This document shows positions 1 to 6,360 of a stretch of 9,316 nt of DNA, in pieces. Position 1 is the first letter of the stretch. Every line of letters starts with the position of its first letter. The stretch covers positions 1 through 9,316 of the forward strand of contig CALDJN010000078.1 of NCBI GenBank assembly GCA_937901695.1. Reading direction: 5' to 3'. The position numbers and the translations under genes are program-made. The notes beneath the pieces are model-generated. The model saw nothing but the letters and a program-made list of their open reading frames with translations, ran no database searches and was not told the origin of the DNA. Source of the stretch: an uncultured Anaerocolumna sp. Its GTDB lineage: Bacteria; Bacillota; Clostridia; Lachnospirales; Lachnospiraceae.

Positions 1-758
1 TCAGAAGCACATATCATACCATTATCAAAGGATTTGGATAAAACTAAATCCGTTACGGCACGTTTCAAATTAGCAGTTTTTTCGATAAAACATGGTACAT
101 TACCCGGACCTACGCCAAGGGCTGGTTTTCCAGCGGAATATGCTTGCTTAACCATGCCGGATCCGCCAGTTGCAAGTATCATGGATACCTTAGGGTGCAT
201 CATTAATGCTTGAGTAGCTTCTAAGGATGGATATTCAACCCATTGAATGCAATTCTTTGGTGCACCTGCTTTTACAGCAGCATCTAATAAAGTTTTTGCA
301 GCGGCTGCGGAACATTTTTGAGCTCCCGGATGAAAACCAAAGATAATAGGATTTCTGCCTTTTAGGCTGATGAGACATTTAAACATAGTTGTGGATGTAG
401 GGTTTGTTACTGGTGTTACACCAGCTACAACACCTACTGGTTCAGCAACGGTCATATAATCTTCTTCTTCCACGTCTTCAATAATGCCCACTGTTTTTTG
501 GTACTTTATAGAATGCCATACATATTCTGTAGCAAATATATTTTTAGTTATCTTATCTTCATAAATACCCCTTTTAGTTTCTTCTATTGCCATTTTTGCA
601 AGTTCCTGTTGCTTTGCAAGTCCAGCCAGAGCCATTTCATGAACAATATTATCAATTTGCTCTTGATCTAATAGTAAAAGCTCATCCAATGCAACAAGAG
701 CATTTTTTACTAAATTGTCAACATGCTCCTGGGGAGTAGGTTGTGTAGTTTTTGTCAT
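1..758 (-). CDS. adhE: Bifunctional acetaldehyde-CoA/alcohol dehydrogenase, N-terminal part (cut by window edge)
   Basis: AdhE reduces acetyl-CoA to acetaldehyde and then ethanol with two NADH, the main ethanol-forming and NADH-recycling step in fermenting clostridia; it forms cytoplasmic filaments (spirosomes). The 252 complete codons visible cover most of the CoA-acylating aldehyde dehydrogenase domain. Family blocks are easy to read: TVAEPVGVVAGVTPVTNPTS near residues 103-122, ILATGGSGMVKQAYSAGKPA, the GVGPGN nucleotide-binding turn, and SFDNGMICAS, whose Cys250 is the expected thioester-forming nucleophile. The iron-dependent alcohol dehydrogenase half lies outside the window, so a stand-alone aldehyde dehydrogenase is not formally excluded. 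The N-terminal sequence matches full-length AdhE better than EutE or PduP. The start is fixed by AGGAGG (complement of 767-772) eight bases before the ATG. A Rex box and promoter lie immediately upstream. No frame breaks are visible. Confidence 0.93.
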   Translation of the reverse strand, partial: MTKTTQPTPQEHVDNLVKNALVALDELLLLDQEQIDNIVHEMALAGLAKQQELAKMAIEETKRGIYEDKITKNIFATEYVWHSIKYQKTVGIIEDVEEEDYMTVAEPVGVVAGVTPVTNPTSTTMFKCLISLKGRNPIIFGFHPGAQKCSAAAAKTLLDAAVKAGAPKNCIQWVEYPSLEATQALMMHPKVSMILATGGSGMVKQAYSAGKPALGVGPGNVPCFIEKTANLKRAVTDLVLSKSFDNGMICAS

Positions 759-779
759 AATGGTAACCTCCTAATTTGT

Positions 780-797
780 TTGTTAAATATTTAACAA
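780..797. promoter_or_regulatory. Rex operator (redox-sensing repressor site) of adhE
   Basis: The 18-bp sequence TTGTTAAATATTTAACAA is a perfect palindrome and matches the established Rex consensus TTGTTAANNNNTTAACAA at every defined position. Rex binds such sites when NADH/NAD+ is low and leaves when NADH rises. The site lies about 8 to 25 bases downstream of the predicted adhE transcription start and 7 bases before the ribosome site. A bound repressor would therefore sit in the start of the transcribed region. Binding itself is inferred from the motif. Confidence 0.9.
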
Positions 798-811
798 TAA
801 GTTCAGATAAA

Positions 812-840
812 AATATAACAGATAAAAAGTCATTTGTAAA
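812..840 (-). promoter_or_regulatory. Sigma-A type promoter of adhE
   Basis: Read on the minus strand, TTTACA (840-835) is followed by a 17-bp spacer and TATATT (817-812), five of six consensus bases in each box. The predicted start of transcription is near 805. This gives a 5' leader of about 47 bases that contains the Rex box and then AGGAGG. Spacing and the adjoining operator support the call; the start site is inferred. Confidence 0.75.
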
Positions 841-1091
841 GTATTTTTTTAAAAAATATTTATATTGATATTATTTCTGAAATGAAAATAAAAATACGAG
901 AATATGAATTAATGGCTTTGTAATTTAATATTTTGGAAAAGAATCATTTATTAGAATCATATATTTTAAATAAATATAGTATATTTTTAGTAATATTTTT
1001 TTGTAAAAGTAAATCAAATTGGATATTCCTACTTGTCTACAGGAAAAATTTATCCGTTTACTCTATTTGCTTATAGCCTACATGGTATTTT

Positions 1092-1139
1092 AGCAGGAGC
1101 TTAAATTTCCGCTGAAACAGGGAAGTTTAAGCTCCTGCT
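1092..1139. repeat. 19-bp inverted repeat (stable stem-loop)
   Basis: The arm 1092-1110, beginning AGCAGGAGCTTAAA, pairs along its whole length with 1121-1139, ending TTTAAGCTCCTGCT, with one T-G wobble. The 10-base loop can close further through CTG and CAG. No T-run follows on either strand, so it does not look like an intrinsic terminator. With the next hairpin it may be the relic end of a transposable element or a small structured RNA; neither is shown. Confidence 0.7.
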
Positions 1140-1154
1140 TGAGAAGTGAAGGTT

Positions 1155-1183
1155 ACCTCCACACTTACAGAAGTGGGGGGGGT
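1155..1183. repeat. Second stem-loop with ACAG loop and run of eight G
   Basis: CACTT (1162-1166) pairs with AAGTG (1171-1175) across the loop ACAG, and the CC bases of 1156-1160 pair on into the G-run 1175-1182. A short hairpin closed by C-rich and G-rich strands resembles the subterminal palindromes of IS200/IS605-family elements, but no transposase or TnpB remnant is present. An upstream AAGTG at 1144-1148 could compete for the same CACTT. Confidence 0.5.
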
Positions 1184-1245
1184 TCCCAATTGTGTTAACC
1201 TATACCTATTAGGAATACTTATTAATTAAGCTGAGAAAATATAAC

Positions 1246-1274
1246 TTTTAATATTCCTTTCGGTATGTTATAAT
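1246..1274 (+). promoter_or_regulatory. Extended -10 promoter of glyA
   Basis: TATAAT (1269-1274) is preceded by TG one base upstream (1266-1267), the classic extended -10 arrangement. The -35 position at 17-bp spacing holds TTTTAA (1246-1251), a poor match that an extended -10 can compensate for. Transcription should start near 1281, only about 20 bases before the start codon and just ahead of the GGAGG ribosome site (1291-1295). The whole block is very similar to the topB promoter. Confidence 0.72.
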
Positions 1275-1302
1275 ACAACAAAAAGTCAATGGAGGTAGAA
1301 AG

Positions 1303-2541
1303 ATGTATTCGTTTGAAGATATTAAAGTTTTTGATCCAGAGCTTGCAGACGCCATGGAAAAAGAAATAGGAAGACAGAATGACCATATCGAATTAATTGC
1401 ATCTGAAAACTTTGTAAGTAAGGCTGTAATGGCAGCTATGGGAAGCCCCTTAACGAATAAATATGCAGAAGGATATCCAGGAAAAAGATATTACGGTGGA
1501 TGTGAATATGTAGATATTGTTGAAAATTTAGCCATAGAACGTGCCAAAAAATTATTTGGATGTACTTATGCAAACGTGCAGCCACATTCCGGAGCTCAGG
1601 CTAATATGGCAGTTTATTTTGCATTAGTAAAACCTGGTGATACCGTTATGGGCATGAATTTAGCTCATGGTGGACATTTAACACATGGCAGCCCAGTAAA
1701 TATGTCAGGAGCTTATTTCAACATTGTTCCTTATGGTGTAAATGACGAAGGCTTTATTGACTATGACCAATTAAGAAGAATTGCACATGAATGTAAACCA
1801 AAGATGATTATTGCAGGAGCTAGTGCTTACGGGAGAAAGATTGACTTTAAGAAATTTAGAGAAGTGGCAGACGAAGTAGGTGCATTTTTAATGGTAGATA
1901 TGGCACACATTGCGGGTTTAGTCGCAACAGGCTACCATGAAAGCCCAATACCATATGCCCATGTAGTAACCACTACTACACATAAAACACTAAGAGGACC
2001 TAGAGGCGGAATGATTTTATCCAGCCAAGAATTTGCTACGGAACATAAGCTGAATAAATCCATCTTCCCAGGAACCCAAGGCGGCCCATTAGTCCATGTA
2101 ATTGCAGCCAAAGCAGTTTGCTTTAAAGAAGCATTAGACCCAAGCTTTAAAGAATATGCCGGAAGAATAATTGAGAATGCACAGGCATTATGTAAAGGCT
2201 TAATGGATAGAGACTTTAAAATAGTATCCGGTGGAACCGATAACCACCTAATGTTAGTAGACCTAACAAACAAAAATGTTACCGGAAAAGATGCAGAAAA
2301 ATTATTAGACGCTGCTAATATAACATGTAATAAAAACACCATTCCAAATGATCCAGCATCTCCAAACGTAACAAGTGGTATCCGCCTGGGAACTCCGGCT
2401 GTTACAACCAGAGGAATGAATACTAAAGATATGGATATAATTGCTGAAGCAATTACCATGTTAATTGAAGATGTAAATGCCAATAAAGCAAAAGCAATGG
2501 AATTAGTTAAGACCTTAACTGATAAATATCCATTATACTAA
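1303..2541 (+). CDS. glyA: Serine hydroxymethyltransferase
   Basis: GlyA is a cytoplasmic PLP enzyme that converts serine and tetrahydrofolate to glycine and 5,10-methylene-tetrahydrofolate, the main source of one-carbon units. The 412 residues match the usual bacterial length. HIELIASENFVS (about 28-39) and TNKYAEGYPGKRYYGGCEYV (51-70) form the substrate and folate site. Asp199 and His202 in VDMAHIAGL contact the cofactor, and Lys228 in TTTTHKTLRGPRGG is the PLP Schiff-base lysine. The C-terminal domain is complete and contains SGIRLGTPAVTTRG. The start follows GGAGG (1291-1295) by seven bases and gives the family's normal N-terminus. It is apparently transcribed alone from its own promoter, converging on the LUD unit. 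No THF riboswitch or T-box is recognisable in the leader, which is very short. Nothing in the protein is unusual. Confidence 0.97.
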   Translation: MYSFEDIKVFDPELADAMEKEIGRQNDHIELIASENFVSKAVMAAMGSPLTNKYAEGYPGKRYYGGCEYVDIVENLAIERAKKLFGCTYANVQPHSGAQANMAVYFALVKPGDTVMGMNLAHGGHLTHGSPVNMSGAYFNIVPYGVNDEGFIDYDQLRRIAHECKPKMIIAGASAYGRKIDFKKFREVADEVGAFLMVDMAHIAGLVATGYHESPIPYAHVVTTTTHKTLRGPRGGMILSSQEFATEHKLNKSIFPGTQGGPLVHVIAAKAVCFKEALDPSFKEYAGRIIENAQALCKGLMDRDFKIVSGGTDNHLMLVDLTNKNVTGKDAEKLLDAANITCNKNTIPNDPASPNVTSGIRLGTPAVTTRGMNTKDMDIIAEAITMLIEDVNANKAKAMELVKTLTDKYPLY

Positions 2542-2941
2542 TAAAGTGCTTTACGTCTTAGTTTATAAAGGACTATCGTAAAATTTAAGTAATGAAAATA
2601 GGAGAGGACATACACAGATTACTGAAGAATATTGTGTATATCCCCTCCTATTTAACAATTTACAACAACCCCATTGACTTTGTTGATAAAAGCCGCAGGA
2701 TATTATTGAATAATCACCAAACAAAATATTATAAATATTCATATAAAAATGTACTACATTAATAAACAGCTTTGCCCTCTTAACCTAAATTGACCTTCGT
2801 GGGCATGGGGTGATATCTGTTTCATGTGACTTTGGCGAATTCCTATGGCATTATAACCATTGAATTTCCCATCGGAACAAGAAACAGACATCATCCCATG
2901 CCCACCAAGGTCTAGTCACCTATAAAAGGGCAAAGCGTCCT
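2542..2941. other. Non-coding convergent intergenic region
   Basis: No gene is seen in this 400-bp stretch between glyA (plus) and the small membrane protein gene (minus). It contains a stem-loop at 2596-2653, an AT-rich spacer at about 2655-2764, and a long hairpin element at 2765-2945. All open frames here are interrupted within a few codons on both strands. Confidence 0.7.
2596..2653. terminator. Stem-loop between convergent genes, possible terminator
   Basis: Two 21-base arms (2596-2616 and 2633-2653) flank a 16-base loop. Nineteen positions are Watson-Crick pairs. The two exceptions are A-C mismatches in plus-strand RNA but G-U wobbles in minus-strand RNA. The helix therefore folds best in a transcript coming from the LUD side. 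It lies 55 bases after glyA and may end transcription from either direction, but only three T follow the stem on the plus strand and no long U-tract exists on either strand. Confidence 0.45.
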
Positions 2942-2945
2942 TTAT
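2765..2945. repeat. Long imperfect hairpin element with CTTTGCCC/GGGCAAAG ends
   Basis: The left half (from GCTTTGCCCT at 2769) is an imperfect inverted copy of the right half (ending AGGGCAAAGC at 2935). The strongest arms are GGGCATGGGGTGAT (2801-2814) against ATCATCCCATGCCC (2890-2903) and CTGTTTC (2818-2824) against GAAACAG (2881-2887). Inner sequence continues pairing through GAATTC/GAATTT to ATGG/CCAT at the tip, and AATAAA/TTTATT extends it outward. The result is one hairpin of about 180 nt with no coding capacity. It abuts and slightly overlaps the stop codon of the small membrane protein gene. A MITE-like or REP-like element is the best guess. Confidence 0.7.
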
Positions 2946-3112
2946 TCAATCTCATTTTGCCTATTCAATATTTTCATATAGCACAAAGTTCCAAATACGA
3001 TGCCTACAATTAAAACTCCTGCAATGCAAACATATTTTACAATTTTGGTTACATCAATGTTTAGGGGTGAACCTGACTTTTCTACCATAGAGTTACATTT
3101 TTCTTTACACAT
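2942..3112 (-). CDS. Small single-pass membrane protein, 56 residues
   Basis: I do not recognise a family. The reading frame starts at an ATG preceded by a perfect AGGAGG (complement of 3119-3124) six bases away, the best sign that it is a real gene. The protein begins MCKEKC, has a short polar stretch, then a hydrophobic segment at about residues 26-46 (VKYVCIAGVLIVGIVFGTLC) and a short polar, mixed-charge tail ending RQNEIE. It therefore looks like a one-helix membrane protein with a pair of N-terminal cysteines. It starts 24 bases after the LUD gene's stop codon on the same strand, so the two are probably co-transcribed. Its stop codon lies in the outer arm of the 2765-2945 hairpin. Function unknown. 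Confidence 0.75.
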   Translation of the reverse strand: MCKEKCNSMVEKSGSPLNIDVTKIVKYVCIAGVLIVGIVFGTLCYMKILNRQNEIE

Positions 3113-3136
3113 AAAAATCCTCCTTACACAAATTTT

Positions 3137-3772
3137 TTAATATCCAAGTTCTTCACCAACTAGAATTACTTTGATTCGTCCTGAAATTCTGGATTTTCTG
3201 GTTATTACAATCTGGCAGCATAGACAGTCATCTGTTAAGCAATTGGCACATTTTCCAAGTTCTGCACATGGTGTATGTGTATTCAAACGTACAGAATTTG
3301 GCGGAGCTGCCATATTTCTTACGCGTTCAATACCAGTGTTTACATCCGTTACTATTTTATTCATACCAGCTACTATAATAACATTCTGAGGACCTGCGAT
3401 TAGACAGGCAACTCGATTACCAGTACCATCAATATTAACTAGCTGACCATCTAAAGTAATAGCATTAGAGCTCATAAAGAAATAATCACAAGTAACTATT
3501 TTGCCATACATAGCATCTCTTTCTTCCTGTGTTTTTGCAGAAGCTCTGTCATACAATATGTAATCTGAAGCTTCTAATTCTTCTATGAGCCCTATTTCCT
3601 TTAAGGTTTCTGAACCACCCCAGGAAATAGAACAGCCAGGCGTTAAAAATCTTTTTGCCATCATTAGAGCTTCTTCTTTATTATCACAATAGTAACCTTC
3701 TATACCACGCAGGTTGAATTTCTCTATAAGACTATCGGCTAAGTTCTCATAGTTTTGCTTTTTCGGTAACAT
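3137..3772 (-). CDS. LUD-domain protein (LutC/YkgG-like, DUF162)
   Basis: This 211-residue protein belongs to the LUD family, whose best known members act in iron-sulfur-dependent lactate oxidation (LutB, LutC). Short stand-alone clostridial members have no firmly assigned reaction. Family features are SWGGSETLKEIGL (about 50-62), the LVNIDGTGNRVACLIAGPQN region (111-130), VGMNKIV-like AGMNKIVTD, and NSVRLNTHTPC. The C-terminus is cysteine-rich, with Cys169, 175, 178, 183, 185 and 186, spaced as for a metal or Fe-S site. The start is chosen at 3772. GGGAGGG (complement of 3779-3785) lies six bases before it, whereas the ATG at 3778 is only about one base from that site and the in-frame TTG at 3787 overlaps it. 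No lutA or lutB lies nearby. The only operon partner is the small membrane protein, so a direct lactate role is unproven. Confidence 0.88.
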   Translation of the reverse strand: MLPKKQNYENLADSLIEKFNLRGIEGYYCDNKEEALMMAKRFLTPGCSISWGGSETLKEIGLIEELEASDYILYDRASAKTQEERDAMYGKIVTCDYFFMSSNAITLDGQLVNIDGTGNRVACLIAGPQNVIIVAGMNKIVTDVNTGIERVRNMAAPPNSVRLNTHTPCAELGKCANCLTDDCLCCQIVITRKSRISGRIKVILVGEELGY

Positions 3773-3832
3773 ACACATCCCTCCCAATATCTGCCCGCCT
3801 TTGGCTAGATTCCTTCATGTATCTTAACAATA

Positions 3833-3838
3833 ATTATA
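3833..3838 (-). promoter_or_regulatory. Possible -10 box for the LUD operon
   Basis: The minus strand reads TATAAT at 3838-3833, with a poor -35 match (TGTACT) at 17-bp spacing. The predicted start near 3826 would give a leader of about 54 bases ending in GGGAGGG. The consensus -10 and its placement are the only evidence in an AT-rich region. Confidence 0.4.
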
Positions 3839-3935
3839 TACAATTTACCTAGAAAAGTACAGAAGAATATAGGAAATAATCAATAGTAATGCCATAGGCT
3901 CAACTGTATCGTTGTAACCGAGATATTGTTTACAC

Positions 3936-3964
3936 TTTTAAAATTCAAGCAGGTATGTTATTAT
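3936..3964 (+). promoter_or_regulatory. Extended -10 promoter of topB
   Basis: TATTAT (3959-3964) is preceded by TG at 3956-3957. The 17-bp spacing puts TTTTAA at 3936-3941. The block from ACTTTTAA to GGTATGTTAT matches the glyA promoter almost base for base. TTTACA at 3929-3934 is also present but 24 bp from this -10, too far to be its -35. The predicted start is near 3971. Confidence 0.65.
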
Positions 3965-4023
3965 ATAAGGAGTAAAATATTAGAGAATAAATAATGAAAA
4001 GTCAAGAAAGTTGGATAAGATAC

Positions 4024-6138
4024 ATGTCTAAAAGTTTATACATCTCGGAAAAACCTAGTGTAGCACAGGAATTTGCAAAGGCACTTAAAGATAACTTTAA
4101 AAAACAGGATGGATATATGGAATCAGATGCATCTATTGTAACTTGGTGTGTAGGTCACCTTGTAACTATGAGTTATCCGGAAAGTTATGATCCTGCTTTA
4201 AAAAAGTGGACGGTAGAAACCTTGCCTTTCCTGCCGAAAACCTTTCGCTACGAAGTCATCCCTAATGTAAGCAAACAATTTAATATAGTAAAAACTTTGC
4301 TAAATCGTCCTGATGTGAATCGCATTTATGTGTGCACTGACTCAGGAAGGGAAGGAGAATATATCTATCGATTGGTGGATCAGATGGCTGGGGTACCTGC
4401 GGATAAAGATAAAAGGCGTGTATGGATTGACTCCCAGACGGAGGAAGAAATTCTAAGAGGTATTAGAGAAGCAAAACCTATAGCTGCTTATGATAATTTA
4501 TCGGATGCTGCCTATTTAAGGGCAAAAGAAGATTACCTTATGGGAATTAATTTTTCACGTATTCTAACTTTAAAATATGGTTATAACATAAATAATTACT
4601 TGGGAAATGGCAAACGTTCTGCTATCTCAGTAGGCCGGGTTATGACTTGTGTCCTGGGAATGGTAGTAAGAAGAGAACGGGAAATACGTGCATTTGTTAA
4701 AACGCCATTTTATAGGGTACTAAATACATTAGGTGCTTCCGGCAGAACCTTTGAAGGTGAATTCAGAGCAATTGAAGGCTCCAAATACTTTAATTCACCC
4801 TTATTATATAAAGAAAATGGGTTCAAAGAGCGAAAAGACGCAGAAGAGTTAATCAGGCAGCTTATAGACAGAGAGCCTAACCTGATAGAGCAAAATGAAA
4901 ATGGGAAATCGAGTTTAACAGACACCATTTTGGAAGAAGAACAGTTGAAAGCGGAAATTGTCAGTATAGAAAAGAAGAAAGAGAATAAGAATCCTCCTTT
5001 GCTCTTTAACCTTGCGGAACTTCAAAATGAATGCTCCAAATTATTTAAGATTAGCCCTGATGAAACTTTAAAAATTACCCAGGAACTTTATGAGAAGAAG
5101 CTGGTAACCTATCCAAGAACAGATGCAAGGGTATTATCCACAGCAGTAAGTAAAGAAATACATAAGAATATAGGCGGATTACGTGGGTATATTTATGGGA
5201 AAGAGTATGCTTCTGAGATTCTTGAGAAAGGTACTTATAAGAATATTGCAAAGACCAGATACGTTAACGATAAGCAAATAACAGACCATTATGCTATTAT
5301 ACCTACAGGTCAGGGTCTTAATAATTTAAATTCATTGTCTGCTACTAGTGGTAAAGTTTATGAAACTATCGTTCGCAGATTTTTAAGTATATTTTATCCG
5401 CCTGCAGTTTATCAGAAGATTAATTTAACTACCAAAATAAAAAGTGAATGCTTTTTCTCCTCCTTTAAAGTATTGGCGGAGGAAGGGTACTTGAAAGTGA
5501 TAAACCACTCCTTTCATAAGAAGGACTCCTCCAGTGATGTTAATCAAAAGACTTCTAAAGAGAATACAGGAAATAAAGATAATCAGGGAGAAGAAGAGGA
5601 AGAAAGTTTTGACACCGGTTTCTTTGAAGTAATAAAAGGATTGAAAAAGGGTATGCTCTTACCACTGAAAGCCATGACTATAAAGGAAGGGGAAACTGCC
5701 CCTCCAAAACGTTATAATTCCGGTTCCTTAATACTAGCTATGGAGAATGCAGGCCAGCTTATTGAAGATGAAGAATTACGTGCACAAATTAAGGGAAGCG
5801 GCATTGGAACCAGTGCAACACGTGCTGAGATTTTGAATAAATTAATTAAGATTGATTATTTGAATCTGAATAAGAAAACCCAGATTGTAACCCCTACACA
5901 GCTGGGGGAAATGATTTATGATGTGGTAAACTGCTCCATTCGTTCTCTGCTGAATGCAGAATTAACGGCTAGCTGGGAAAAGGGTTTAACCTATGTGGCA
6001 GAAGGCAGCATCACCAAAGAAGAGTATATGGAAAAATTGGAAGGTTTCGTAAGCCGAATGACCAACGGAGTAAAAGGATTAAATAATCAAAGTATATTAT
6101 TACAATATTTTAATGAAACAGCGAAAAATTATAAATAG
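4024..6138 (+). CDS. topB: DNA topoisomerase III (type IA), TopB family
   Basis: Type IA topoisomerases cut one DNA strand through a 5'-phosphotyrosine and pass the other strand, decatenating and relaxing negatively supercoiled DNA. The 704 residues contain the Toprim N-terminus MSKSLYISEKPSVAQEFAKAL, the metal-binding block TDSGREGE (105-112), NFSRILTLKYG, and the active-site TYPRTD with Tyr363 as nucleophile. The conserved GSGIGTSATRAEI block lies near 590-602. A charged low-complexity linker (about 499-530, lysine- and serine-rich, then EEEEE) interrupts the C-terminal half. No zinc-finger cysteines follow, which fits TopB rather than TopA. The start at 4024 is chosen because homologues begin at MSK-LYI-EKPS. 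An in-frame ATG at 3994 would add ten residues, and neither start has a strong ribosome site. It is probably monocistronic and diverges from the LUD operon. Confidence 0.9.
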   Translation: MSKSLYISEKPSVAQEFAKALKDNFKKQDGYMESDASIVTWCVGHLVTMSYPESYDPALKKWTVETLPFLPKTFRYEVIPNVSKQFNIVKTLLNRPDVNRIYVCTDSGREGEYIYRLVDQMAGVPADKDKRRVWIDSQTEEEILRGIREAKPIAAYDNLSDAAYLRAKEDYLMGINFSRILTLKYGYNINNYLGNGKRSAISVGRVMTCVLGMVVRREREIRAFVKTPFYRVLNTLGASGRTFEGEFRAIEGSKYFNSPLLYKENGFKERKDAEELIRQLIDREPNLIEQNENGKSSLTDTILEEEQLKAEIVSIEKKKENKNPPLLFNLAELQNECSKLFKISPDETLKITQELYEKKLVTYPRTDARVLSTAVSKEIHKNIGGLRGYIYGKEYASEILEKGTYKNIAKTRYVNDKQITDHYAIIPTGQGLNNLNSLSATSGKVYETIVRRFLSIFYPPAVYQKINLTTKIKSECFFSSFKVLAEEGYLKVINHSFHKKDSSSDVNQKTSKENTGNKDNQGEEEEESFDTGFFEVIKGLKKGMLLPLKAMTIKEGETAPPKRYNSGSLILAMENAGQLIEDEELRAQIKGSGIGTSATRAEILNKLIKIDYLNLNKKTQIVTPTQLGEMIYDVVNCSIRSLLNAELTASWEKGLTYVAEGSITKEEYMEKLEGFVSRMTNGVKGLNNQSILLQYFNETAKNYK

Positions 6139-6152
6139 TAAGGCGATAAGGC

Positions 6153-6286
6153 GGTGCCTGGCACCAAATAAGATTGTGCCAAAATAAGATGGTGCCAAAA
6201 TAAGGTGGTGCCAGGCACCATGTTGCCGTTTGTAAGGTGGTGCCTTTTAAGATGGTGCCAGGCACCACCTTATAGGCACCACCTTA
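6153..6286. repeat. Cluster of GGTGCC/GGCACC palindromes
   Basis: Three complete 13-bp palindromes are present: GGTGCCTGGCACC (6153-6165) and GGTGCCAGGCACC at 6207-6219 and 6254-6266. Between and beside them are single half-units (6191, 6239, 6275) and a degenerate TGTGCC (6175). Several are introduced by AAAATAAGATGG or TAAGGTGG, giving an imperfect tandem unit. TAAGGTGGTGCC (6233-6244) can pair perfectly with GGCACCACCTTA at either 6261-6272 or 6275-6286, giving two exclusive 12-bp stems. The cluster fills the gap between topB and the next promoter, with no T-tract. Confidence 0.9.
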
Positions 6287-6293
6287 TATTATG

Positions 6294-6322
6294 TTGACAG
6301 TTTAAAGGTTTGCGAATATTAT
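6294..6322 (+). promoter_or_regulatory. Near-consensus sigma-A promoter of the acyltransferase gene
   Basis: TTGACA (6294-6299) matches the -35 consensus exactly and is followed by a 17-bp spacer and TATTAT (6317-6322), five of six at -10. Transcription should begin near 6329, about 32 bases before the ATG. The -35 box begins only eight bases after the last palindrome of the upstream repeat cluster. Confidence 0.85.
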
Positions 6323-6360
6323 ATAAATATAAAAATGCAGGAAGGCAACGGTAAAAAAGT

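Larger units (their letters stand above)
841..1240. other. Non-coding stretch between adhE and glyA control regions
   Basis: No open frame with a ribosome site was found on either strand. Positions 841-1020 are very AT-rich and featureless apart from runs of A and T. Around 1020-1055 there is a weak hairpin (TTCCT pairing with AGGAA). Two stronger hairpins occupy 1092-1139 and 1155-1183 and are listed separately. Both lie upstream of the predicted glyA promoter, so they would not be in the glyA message from that promoter. Confidence 0.6.

Noticed and set aside
1080..1300. Riboswitch or T-box in front of glyA
   Set aside because: The hairpins lie upstream of the best promoter, no THF or glycine aptamer or T-box core could be recognised, and the predicted leader is only about 20 bases.
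1932..2483. 183-codon open frame on the minus strand inside glyA
   Set aside because: It lies entirely opposite a well-conserved gene, has no recognisable domain, and is the usual shadow of a long AT-rich coding frame.
3171..3389. 72-codon plus-strand frame opposite the LUD gene
   Set aside because: It is antisense to a conserved domain and has no recognisable family motif.
4710..4928. 72-codon minus-strand frame inside topB
   Set aside because: It is the complement of conserved topoisomerase sequence, with no supporting family motif.
6153..6286. CRISPR-like repeat array
   Set aside because: Units are short palindromes with irregular spacing and no unique spacers of uniform length; no cas genes are present.
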